Part shown: positions 1 to 11,220 of the stretch, piece after piece
How positions within the stretch are numbered: position 1 is the first letter of the stretch
How the letters are laid out: each line of letters starts with the position of its first letter
Assembly (NCBI GenBank): GCA_030848705.1
Contig: CM061236.1
Location: forward strand, 54,269,481 to 54,333,480
Source of the DNA: Heracleum sosnowskyi
Taxonomy: Eukaryota; Streptophyta; Magnoliopsida; Apiales; Apiaceae
Reading direction: 5' to 3'
DNA: 64,000 nt
Position numbers and translations under genes: made by a program
Notes under the pieces: model-generated
The model's input: only the letters and a program-made list of their open reading frames with translations
Database searches by the model: none
What the model was told of the DNA's origin: nothing

Positions 1-158
1 AGTCAATTTCGGTTTTAGTTTTGCCAAACAAACCAGTTTAAGTCAATTTCCACCACATTAGAGTGGATTTCGACCACATCCTGGCATGATTAACATATTA
101 TCATAATATACATGAACTTTGACCACTTTTTGGGATACTCATATACCAGTTTCATCCG
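1..158 (+). repeat. Reference satellite monomer (A/B chimera)
   Basis: This first monomer is used as the coordinate frame for the family. It is 158 bp with 56 G/C (35%). It has three CpG sites, at 10-11, 71-72 and 157-158. The decamer agtcaatttc occurs twice, at 1-10 and 41-50. A short inverted repeat (tccac/gtgga, 9-base loop) lies at 49-67, and an AT-rich dyad at 95-109. Its 5' part is type A (ggttttag, aagtcaatttcc). Its 3' part is type B (cacatcctgg, gaactttgaccac), so it is itself a recombinant of the two classes. Confidence 0.9.
95..109. other. AT-rich dyad atattat-c-ataatat
   Basis: Two 7-bp inverted arms around one base, in the centre of most B and A/B chimeric monomers. Some monomers alter one arm (cataatatcataatat, cattattataatat), while many A monomers lose it (catattttcagaattt or catattataataaaa). 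It is the most AT-rich part of the monomer. Confidence 0.8.
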
Positions 159-474
159 AGTCAATTTCGGTTTTAGTTTGGCCAAACAAACCAATTTAAG
201 TCAATTTCCACCACATTAGAGTGGATTTCGACCACTTCCTGGCATGATTAACATATTTTCAGAATTTACATCAACTATTACCATTTTTTGGGGTCCTCCA
301 ATAACAGTTTCACCCGAGTCAATTTCGGCTCTAGTTTGGCCAAACTAACCAATTTTAGTCACTTTCCACAACTTTAGAGTGGATTTCGACCACATCATGG
401 GATGATTAACATATTATCATAATATACATGAACTTTGACCACTTTTTGGGATCCTTATATACCAGTTTAATCCG
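159..474 (+). repeat. Representative A-B satellite dimer (316 bp)
   Basis: Monomer 159-316 is type A: ggttttagtttggcc, then cacttcctggcatg, then accattttttggggtcctcc. Monomer 317-474 is type B: ggctctagtttggcc, then cacatcatgg, then gaccactttttgggatcc. A-B alternation recurs through much of the array, for example 2,055-3,476. It suggests that an ancestral 316-bp dimer was the unit from which longer HORs were built. The order of these events is inference. Confidence 0.8.
332..347. other. 16-bp perfect palindrome in type B monomers
   Basis: tagtttggccaaacta reads the same on both strands. It is present where a B or C-related monomer has ggcc followed by aaacta. It is broken in forms with aaagtaacc, aaaggaacc or ggctaaac. 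Type A monomers keep only the inner ttggccaa. It could bind a symmetric protein dimer or extrude as a cruciform, but neither is shown by the sequence. Confidence 0.85.
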
Positions 475-3400
475 AGTCAATTTCGGTTTTAGTTTAGCCA
501 AACAAACCAATTTAAGTCAATTTCCACCACATTAGAGTGGATTTCGACCACTTCTTGTCATGATTAACATATTATCATAAAATACATCCACTATGACCAT
601 TTTTTGGGGTCCTCCAATAACAGTCTCATCCGAGTCAATTTCGGCTCTAGTTTGGCCAAAGGAACCAATTTAAGTCACTTTCCACCACTTTAGATTGGAT
701 TTCGACCACATCCTGGCATGATTAAAATATTATCATAATATACATGAACATTGACCACTTTTTGGGATCCTTATATACCAGGTTAATCCGAGTCAATTTC
801 GGTTTTAGTTTTGCCAAACAAACCAGTTTAAGTCAATTTCCACCACATTAGACTGGATTTCGACCACATCCTGGCATGATTAACATATTATCATAATATA
901 CATGAACTTTGACCACTTTTTGGGATACTCATATACCAGTTTCATCCGAGTCAATTTCGGTTTTAGTTTGGCTAAACAAACCAATTTAAGTCAATTTCCA
1001 CCACATTAGAGTGGATTTCGACCACATCCTGGCATGATTAACATATTATCATAATATACATGAACTTTGACCACTTTTTGGGATACTCATATACCAGTTT
1101 AATCCGAGTCAATTTCGGTTTTAGTTTAGCCAAACAAACCAATTTAAGTCAATTTCCACCACATTAGAGTGGATTTCGACCACTTTTTGTCATGATTAAC
1201 ATATTATCATAAAATACATCAACTATGACCATTTTTTGGGGTCCTCCAATAACAGTCTCATCCGAGTCAATTTCGGCTATAGTTTGGCCAAAGTAACCAA
1301 TTTAAGTCACTTTCCACCACTTTAGATTGGATTTCGACCACATCCTGGCATGATTAACATAGTATCATAATATACATGAACATTGACCACTTTTTGGAAT
1401 CCTTATATACCAGTTTAATCCGAGTCAATTTCGGTTTTAGTTTTGCCAAACAAACCAGTTTAAGTCAATTTCCACCACATTAGAGTGGATTTCGACCACA
1501 TCCTGGCATGATTAACATATTATCATAATATACATGAACTTTGACCACTTTTTGGGATACTCATATACCAGTTTCATCCGAGTCAATTTCGGTTTTAGTT
1601 TGGCCAAACAAACCAATTTAAGTCAATTTCCACCACATTAGAGTGGATTTCGACCACTTCCTGGCATGATTAACATATTTTCAGAATTTACATCAACTAT
1701 TACCATTTTTTGGGGTCCTCCAATAACAGTTTCACCCAAGTCAATTTCGGCTCTAGTTTGGCCAAACTAACCAATTTTAGTCACTTTCCACAACTTTAGA
1801 GTGGATTTCGACCACATCATGGGATGATTAACATAATATCATAATATACATGAACTTTGACCACTTTTTGGGATCCTCATATACCAGTTTCATCCGAGTC
1901 AATTTCGGTTTTAGTTTAGCCAAACAAACCAATTTAAGTCAATTTCCACCACATTAGAGTGGATTTCGACCACTTCTTGTCATGATTAACATAGTATCAT
2001 AAAATACATCAACTATGACCATTTTTTGGGGTCCTCCAATAACAGTTTCACCCGAGTCAATTTCGGCTCTAGTTTGGCCAAAGTAACCAATTTATGTCAC
2101 TTTCCACCACTTTAGATTGGATTTCGACCACATCCTGGCATGAGTAACATATTATCATAATATACATGAACTTTGACCAATTTTTGGGATCCTTATATAC
2201 CAGTTTAATCCGAGTCAATTTCGGTTTTAGTTTAGCCAAACAAACAAATTTAAGTCAATTTCCACCACATTAGAGTGGATTTCGACCACTTCTTGTCATG
2301 ATTAACATATTATCATAAAATACATCAACTATGACCATTTTTTGGGGTCCTCCAATAACAGTCTCATCCGAGTCAATTTCGGCTCTAGTTTGGCCAAAGG
2401 AACCAATTTAAGTCACTTTCCACCACTTTAGATTGGATTTCGACCACATCCTGGCATGATTAACATATTATCATAATATACATGAACATTGACCACTTTT
2501 TGGGATCCTTATATACCAGTTTCATCCGAGTCAATTTCGGTTTTAGTTTGGCCAAACAAACCAATTTAAGTCAATTTCCACCACATTAAAGTGGATTTCG
2601 ACCACTTCCTGGCATGATTAACATATTTTCAGAATTTACATCAACTATTACCATTTTTTGGGGTCCTCCAATAAAAGTTTCACCCGAGTCAATTTCGGCT
2701 CTAGTTTGGCCAAACTAACCAATTTTAGTCACTTTCCACCACTTTAGAGTGGATTTCGACCACATCATGGGATGATTAACATAATATCATAATATACATG
2801 AACTTTGACCACTTTTTGGGATCCTCATATACCAGTTTCATCCGAGTCAATTTCGGTTTTAGTTTGGCCAAACAAACCAATTTAAGTCAATTTCCACCAC
2901 ATTAGAGTGGATTTCGACCACTTCTTGTCATGATTAACATATTATCATAAAATACATCAACTATGACCATTTTTTGGGGTCCTCCAATAACAGTTTCATC
3001 CGAGTCAATTTCGGCTCTAGTTTGGCCAAAGTAACCAATTTAAGTCACTTTCCACCACTTTAGATTGGATTTCGACCACATCCTGGCATGATTAACATAT
3101 TATCATAATATACATGAACTTTGACCACTTTTTGGGATCCTTATATACCAGTTTAATCCGAGTCAATTTCGGTTTTAGTTTAGCCAAACAAACCAATTTA
3201 AGTCAATTTCCACCACATTAGAGTGGATTTCGACCACTTTTTGTCATGATTAACATATTATCATAAAATACATCAACTATGACCATTTTTTGGGGTCCTC
3301 CAATAACAGTCTCATCCGAGTCAATTTCGGCTATAGTTTGGCCAAAGTAACCAATTTAAGTCACTTTCCACCACTTTAGATTGGATTTCGACCACATCCT

Positions 3401-3476
3401 GGCATGATTAACATATTATCATAATATACATGAACATTGACCACTTTTTGGGATCCTTATATACCAGTTTAATTCG

Positions 3477-6400
3477 AGTCAATTTCGGTTTTAGTTTTGC
3501 CAAACAAACCAGTTTAAGTCAATTTCCACCACATTAGAGTGGATTTCGACCACATCCTGGCATGATTAACATATTATCATAATATACATGAACTTTGACC
3601 ACTTTTTGGGATACTCATATACCAGTTTCATCCGGGTCAATTTCGGTTTTAGTTTGGCCAAACAAACCAATTTAAGTCAATTTCCACCACATTAGAGTGG
3701 ATTTCGACCACTTCCTGGCATGATTAACATATTTTCAGAATTTACATCAACTATTACCATTTTTTGGGGTCCTCCAATAACAGTTTCACCCGAGTCAATT
3801 TCGGCTCTAGTTTGGCCAAACTAACCAATTTTAGTCACTTTCCACAACTTTAGAGTGGATTTCGACCACATCATGGGATGATTAACATATTATCATAATA
3901 TACATGAACTTTGACCACTTTTTGGGATCCTTATATACCAGTTTAATCCGAGTCAATTTCGGTTTTAGTTTAGCCAAACAAACCAATTTAAGTCAATTTC
4001 CACCACATTAGAGTGGATTTCGACCACTTCTTGTCATGATTAACATATTATCATAAAATACATCCACTATGACCATTTTTTGGGGTCCTCCAATAACAGT
4101 CTCATCCGAGTCAATTTCGGCTCTAGTTTGGCCAAAGGAACCAATTTAAGTCACTTTCCACCACTTTAGATTGGATTTCGACCACATCCTGGCATGATTA
4201 AAATATTATCATAATATACATGAACATTGACCACTTTTTGGGATCCTTATATACCAGGTTAATCCGAGTCAATTTCGGTTTTAGTTTTGCCAAACAAACC
4301 AGTTTAAGTCAATTTCCACCACATTAGACTGGATTTCGACCACATCCTGGCATGATTAACATATTATCATAATATACATGAACTTTGACCACTTTTTGGG
4401 ATACTCATATACCAGTTTCATCCGAGTCAATTTCGGTTTTAGTTTGGCTAAACAAACCAATTTAAGTCAATTTCCACCACATTAGAGTGGATTTCGACCA
4501 CATCCTGGCATGATTAACATATTATCATAATATACATGAACTTTGACCACTTTTTGGGATACTCATATACCAGTTTAATCCGAGTCAATTTCGGTTTTAG
4601 TTTAGCCAAACAAACCAATTTAAGTCAATTTCCACCACATTAGAGTGGATTTCGACCACTTTTTGTCATGATTAACATATTATCATAAAATACATCAACT
4701 ATGACCATTTTTTGGGGTCCTCCAATAACAGTCTCATCCGAGTCAATTTCGGCTATAGTTTGGCCAAAGTAACCAATTTAAGTCACTTTCCACCACTTTA
4801 GATTGGATTTCGACCACATCCTGGCATGATTAACATAGTATCATAATATACATGAACATTGACCACTTTTTGGAATCCTTATATACCAGTTTAATCCGAG
4901 TCAATTTCGGTTTTAGTTTTGCCAAACAAACCAGTTTAAGTCAATTTCCACCACATTAGAGTGGATTTCGACCACATCCTGGCATGATTAACATATTATC
5001 ATAATATACATGAACTTTGACCACTTTTTGGGATACTCATATACCAGTTTCATCCGAGTCAATTTCGGTTTTAGTTTGGCCAAACAAACCAATTTAAGTC
5101 AATTTCCACCACATTAGAGTGGATTTCGACCACTTCCTGGCATGATTAACATATTTTCAGAATTTACATCAACTATTACCATTTTTTGGGGTCCTCTAAT
5201 AACAGTTTCACCCAAGTCAATTTCGGCTCTAGTTTGGCCAAACTAACCAATTTTAGTCACTTTCCACAACTTTAGAGTGGATTTCGACCACATCATGGGA
5301 TGATTAACATAATATCATAATATACATGAACTTTGACCACTTTTTGGGATCCTCATATACCAGTTTCATCCGAGTCAATTTCGGTTTTAGTTTAGCCAAA
5401 CAAACCAATTTAAGTCAATTTCCACCACATTAGAGTGGATTTCGACCACTTCTTGTCATGATTAACATAGTATCATAAAATACATCAACTATGACCATTT
5501 TTTGGGGTCCTCCAATAACAGTTTCACCCGAGTCAATTTCGGCTCTAGTTTGGCCAAAGTAACCAATTTATGTCACTTTCCACCACTTTAGATTGGATTT
5601 CGACCACATCCTGGCATGAGTAACATATTATCATAATATACATGAACTTTGACCAATTTTTGGGATCCTTATATACCAGTTTAATCCGAGTCAATTTCGG
5701 TTTTAGTTTAGCCAAACAAACAAATTTAAGTCAATTTCCACCACATTAGAGTGGATTTCGACCACTTCTTGTCATGATTAACATATTATCATAAAATACA
5801 TCAACTATGACCATTTTTTGGGGTCCTCCAATAACAGTCTCATCCGAGTCAATTTCGGCTCTAGTTTGGCCAAAGGAACCAATTTAAGTCACTTTCCACC
5901 ACTTTAGATTGGATTTCGACCACATCCTGGCATGATTAACATATTATCATAATATACATGAACATTGACCACTTTTTGGGATCCTTATATACCAGTTTCA
6001 TCCGAGTCAATTTCGGTTTTAGTTTGGCCAAACAAACCAATTTAAGTCAATTTCCACCACATTAAAGTGGATTTCGACCACTTCCTGGCATGATTAACAT
6101 ATTTTCAGAATTTACATCAACTATTACCATTTTTTGGGGTCCTCCAATAAAAGTTTCACCCGAGTCAATTTCGGCTCTAGTTTGGCCAAACTAACCAATT
6201 TTAGTCACTTTCCACCACTTTAGAGTGGATTTCGACCACATCATGGGATGATTAACATAATATCATAATATACATGAACTTTGACCACTTTTTGGGATCC
6301 TCATATACCAGTTTCATCCGAGTCAATTTCGGTTTTAGTTTGGCCAAACAAACCAATTTAAGTCAATTTCCACCACATTAGAGTGGATTTCGACCACTTC

Positions 6401-6952
6401 TTGTCATGATTAACATATTATCATAAAATACATCAACTATGACCATTTTTTGGGGTCCTCCAATAACAGTTTCATCCGAGTCAATTTCGGCTCTAGTTTG
6501 GCCAAAGTAACCAATTTAAGTCACTTTCCACCACTTTAGATTGGATTTCGACCACATCCTGGCATGATTAACATATTATCATAATATACATGAACTTTGA
6601 CCACTTTTTGGGATCCTTATATACCAGTTTAATCCGAGTCAATTTCGGTTTTAGTTTAGCCAAACAAACAAATTTAAGTCAATTTCCACCACATTAGAGT
6701 GGATTTCGACCACTTTTTGTCATGATTAACATATTATCATAAAATACATCAACTATGACCATTTTTTGGGGTCCTCCAATAACAGTCTCATCCGAGTCAA
6801 TTTCGGCTATAGTTTGGCCAAAGTAACCAATTTAAGTCACTTTCCACCACTTTAGATTGGATTTCGACCACATCCTGGCATGATTAACATATTATCATAA
6901 TATACATGAACATTGACCACTTTTTGGGATCCTTATATACCAGTTTAATCCG
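3477..6952 (+). repeat. 22-monomer higher-order repeat, copy 2
   Basis: This is a second copy of the 3,476-bp unit in exact register. Every diagnostic variant of copy 1 is found 3,476 bp downstream. The few differences I noticed include g instead of a at 3,635, t instead of c at 5,197, and a instead of c at 6,670. Such identity over 22 otherwise distinct monomers implies very recent duplication by unequal exchange or a related process. A third copy starts at 6,953 but switches to another arrangement after about six monomers. Confidence 0.93.
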
Positions 6953-7110
6953 AGTCAATTTCGGTTTTAGTTTTGCCAAACAAACCAGTTTAAGTCAATT
7001 TCCACCACATTAGAGTGGATTTCGACCACATCCTGGCATGATTAACATATTATCATAATGTACATGAACTTTGACCACTTTTTGGGATACTCATATACCA
7101 GTTTCATCCG

Positions 7111-9165
7111 AGTCAATTTCGGTTTTAGTTTGGCCAAACAAACCAATTTAAGTCAATTTCCACCACATTAGAGTGGATTTCGACCACTTCCTGGCATGAT
7201 TAACATATTTTCAGAATTTACATCAACTATTACCATTTTTTCGGGTCCTCCAATAACAGTTTCACCCGAGTCAATTTCGGCTCTAGTTTGGCCAAACTAA
7301 CCAATTTTAGTCACTTTCCACAACTTTAGAGTGGATTTCGACCACATCATGGGATGATTAACATAATATCATAATATACATGAACTTTGACCACTTTTTG
7401 GGATCCTCATATACCAGTTTCATCCGAGTCAATTTCGGTTTTAGTTTAGCCAAACAAACCAATTTAAGTCAATTTCCACCACATTAGAGTGGATTTCGAC
7501 CACTTTTTGTCATGATTAACATATTATCATAAAATACATCCACTATGACCATTTTTTGGGGTCCTCCAATAACAGTCTCATCCGAGTCAATTTCGGCTCT
7601 AGTTTGGCCAAAGGAACCAATTTAAGTCACTTTCCACCACTTTAGATTGGATTTCGACCACATCCTGGCATGATTAAAATATTATCATAATATACATGAA
7701 CATTGACCACTTTTTGGGATCCTTATATACCAGGTTAATCCGAGTCAATTTCGGTTTTAGTTTTGCCAAACAAACCAGTTTAAGTCAATTTCCACCACAT
7801 TAGACTGGATTTCGACCACATCCTGGCATGATTAACATATTATCATAATATACATGAACTTTGACCACTTTTTGGGATACTCATATACCAGTTTCATCCG
7901 AGTCAATTTCGGTTTTAGTTTGGCCAAACAAACCAATTTAAGTCAATTTCCACCACATTAGAGTGGATTTCGACCACTTCCTGGCATGATTAACATATTT
8001 TCAGAATTTACATCAACTATTATCATTTTTTGGGGTCCTCCAATAACAGTTTCACCCGAGTCAATTTCGGCTCTAGTTTGGCCAAACTAACCAATTTTAG
8101 TCACTTTCCACAACTTTAGAGTGGATTTCGACCACATCATGGGATGATTAACATAATATCATAATATACATGAACTTTGACCACTTTTTGGGATCCTCAT
8201 ATACCAGTTTCATCCGAGTCAATTTCGGTTTTAGTTTAGCCAAACAAACCAATTTAAGTCAATTTCCACCACATTAGAGTGGATTTCGACCACATCTTGT
8301 CATGATTAACATATTATCATAAAATACATCAACTATGACCATTTTTTGGGGTCCTCCAATAACAGTTTCATCCGAGTCAATTTCGGCTCTAGTTTGGCCA
8401 AAGTAACCAATTTAAGTCACTTTCCACCACTTTAGATTGGATTTCGACCACATCCTGGCATGATTAACATATTATCATAATATACATGAACTTTGACCAC
8501 TTTTTGGGATCCTTATATACCAGTTTAATCCGAGTCAATTTCGGTTTTAGTTTAGCCAAACAAACCAATTTAAGTCAATTTCCACCACATTAGAGTGGAT
8601 TTCGACCACTTCTTGTCATGATTAACATATTATCATAAAATACATCCACTATGACCATTTTTTGGGGTCCTCCAATAACAGTCTCATCCGAGTCAATTTC
8701 GGCTCTAGTTTGGCCAAAGGAACCAATTTAAGTCACTTTCCACCACTTTAGATTGGATTTCGACCACATCCTGGCATGATTAAAATATTATCATAATATA
8801 CATGAACATTGACCACTTTTTGGGATCCTTATATACCAGGTTAATCCGAGTCAATTTCGGTTTTAGTTTTGCCAAACAAACCAGTTTAAGTCAATTTCCA
8901 CCACATTAGACTGGATTTTCGACCACATCCTGGCATGATTAACATATTATCATAATATACATGAACTTTGACCACTTTTTGGGATACTCATATACCAGTT
9001 TCATCCGAGTCAATTTCGGTTTTAGTTTGGCTAAACAAACCAATTTAAGTCAATTTCCACCACATTAGAGTGGATTTCGACCACATCCTGGCATGATTAA
9101 CATATTATCATAATGTACATGAACTTTGACCACTTTTTGGGATACTCATATACCAGTTTCATCCG
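7111..9165 (+). repeat. 13-monomer unit (2,055 bp), copy 1
   Basis: Thirteen monomers plus one inserted base (tggattttcgacc near 8,915, four t instead of three). Diagnostic variants are cactttttgtcatg near 7,502, aaaatacatccac near 7,540, tattatcattt near 8,020, cacatcttgtcatg near 8,292, ggctaaac at monomer 9,008 and aatgtacatg near 9,115. It re-uses blocks of the 22-mer in a new order, so it is a derivative HOR. Confidence 0.88.
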
Positions 9166-11220
9166 AGTCAATTTCGGTTTTAGTTTGGCCAAACAAACCA
9201 ATTTAAGTCAATTTCCACCACATTAGAGTGGATTTCGACCACTTCCTGGCATGATTAACATATTTTCAGAATTTACATCAACTATTACCATTTTTTGGGG
9301 TCCTCCAATAACAGTTTCACCCGAGTCAATTTCGGCTCTAGTTTGGCCAAACTAACCAATTTTAGTCACTTTCCACAACTTTAGAGTGGATTTCGACCAC
9401 ATCATGGGATGATTAACATAATATCATAATATACATGAACTTTGACCACTTTTTGGGATCCTCATATACCAGTTTCATCCGAGTCAATTTCGGTTTTAGT
9501 TTAGCCAAACAAACCAATTTAAGTCAATTTCCACCACATTAGAGTGGATTTCGACCACTTTTTGTCATGATTAACATATTATCATAAAATACATCCACTA
9601 TGACCATTTTTTGGGGTCCTCCAATAACAGTCTCATCCGAGTCAATTTCGGCTCTAGTTTGGCCAAAGGAACCAATTTAAGTCACTTTCCACCACTTTAG
9701 ATTGGATTTCGACCACATCCTGGCATGATTAAAATATTATCATAATATACATGAACATTGACCACTTTTTGGGATCCTTATATACCAGGTTAATCCGAGT
9801 CAATTTCGGTTTTAGTTTTGCCAAACAAACCAGTTTAAGTCAATTTCCACCACATTAGACTGGATTTCGACCACATCCTGGCATGATTAACATATTATCA
9901 TAATATACATGAACTTTGACCACTTTTTGGGATACTCATATACCAGTTTCATCCGAGTCAATTTCGGTTTTAGTTTGGCCAAACAAACCAATTTAAGTCA
10001 ATTTCCACCACATTAGAGTGGATTTCGACCACTTCCTGGCATGATTAACATATTTTCAGAATTTACATCAACTATTATCATTTTTTTGGGGTCCTCCAAT
10101 AACAGTTTCACCCGAGTCAATTTCGGCTCTAGTTTGGCCAAACTAACCAATTTTAGTCACTTTCCACAACTTTAGAGTGGATTTCGACCACATCATGGGA
10201 TGATTAACATAATATCATAATATACATGAACTTTGACCACTTTTTGGGATCCTCATATACCAGTTTCATCCGAGTCAATTTCGGTTTTAGTTTAGCCAAA
10301 CAAACCAATTTAAGTCAATTTCCACCACATTAGAGTGGATTTCGACCACATCTTGTCATGATTAACATATTATCATAAAATACATCAACTATGACCATTT
10401 TTTGGGGTCCTCCAATAACAGTTTCATCCGAGTCAATTTCGGCTCTAGTTTGGCCAAAGTAACCAATTTAAGTCACTTTCCACCACTTTAGATTGGATTT
10501 CGACCACATCCTGGCATGATTAACATATTATCATAATATACATGAACTTTGACCACTTTTTGGGATCCTTATATACCAGTTTAATCCGAGTCAATTTCGG
10601 TTTTAGTTTAGCCAAACAAACCAATTTAAGTCAATTTCCACCACATTAGAGTGGATTTCGACCACTTCTTGTCATGATTAACATATTATCATAAAATACA
10701 TCCACTATGACCATTTTTTGGGGTCCTCCAATAACAGTCTCATCCGAGTCAATTTCGGCTCTAGTTTGGCCAAAGGAACCAATTTAAGTCACTTTCCACC
10801 ACTTTAGATTGGATTTCGACCACATCCTGGCATGATTAAAATATTATCATAATATACATGAACATTGACCACTTTTTGGGATCCTTATATACCAGGTTAA
10901 TCCGAGTCAATTTCGGTTTTAGTTTTGCCAAACAAACCAGTTTAAGTCAATTTCCACCACATTAGACTGGATTTCGACCACATCCTGGCATGATTAACAT
11001 ATTATCATAATATACATGAACTTTGACCACTTTTTGGGATACTCATATACCAGTTTCATCCGAGTCAATTTCGGTTTTAGTTTGGCTAAACAAACCAATT
11101 TAAGTCAATTTCCACCACATTAGAGTGGATTTCGACCACATCCTGGCATGATTAACATATTATCATAATATACATGAACTTTGACCACTTTTTGGGATAC
11201 TCATATACCAGTTTAATCCG
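9166..11220 (+). repeat. 13-monomer unit (2,055 bp), copy 2
   Basis: Repeats the variant series of 7,111-9,165 at a 2,055-bp offset (tattatcattt near 10,075, cacatcttgtcatg near 10,347, ggctaaac at 11,063). The extra base differs between copies. Here it is a seventh t in the t-run near 10,081, while copy 1 has it near 8,915. After 11,220 the array leaves this unit. Confidence 0.87.

Larger units (their letters stand above)
1..3476 (+). repeat. 22-monomer higher-order repeat, copy 1
   Basis: This unit is 22 x 158 = 3,476 bp. Ordered diagnostic variants define it: aaaggaacc at monomer 5, attaaaatatt near 720, ggctaaac at monomer 7, ggctatag at monomer 9, tttttggaatcc near 1,390, tttatgtcac at monomer 14, catgagtaac near 2,140, caataaaag near 2,670, and ggctatag again at monomer 21. 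The same series in the same order begins again at 3,477. Confidence 0.93.

Noticed and set aside
66..90. CENP-B box-like motif (ttcgaccacatcctgg)
   Set aside because: It shares ttcg and a later gg with the mammalian box, but the essential central a and the cggg core do not match at the required spacing.
1..158. Monomer built from four subrepeats of about 40 bp
   Set aside because: The first two 40-bp parts share the decamer agtcaatttc, but the third and fourth parts show no convincing similarity, so the idea is not supported beyond the decamer.
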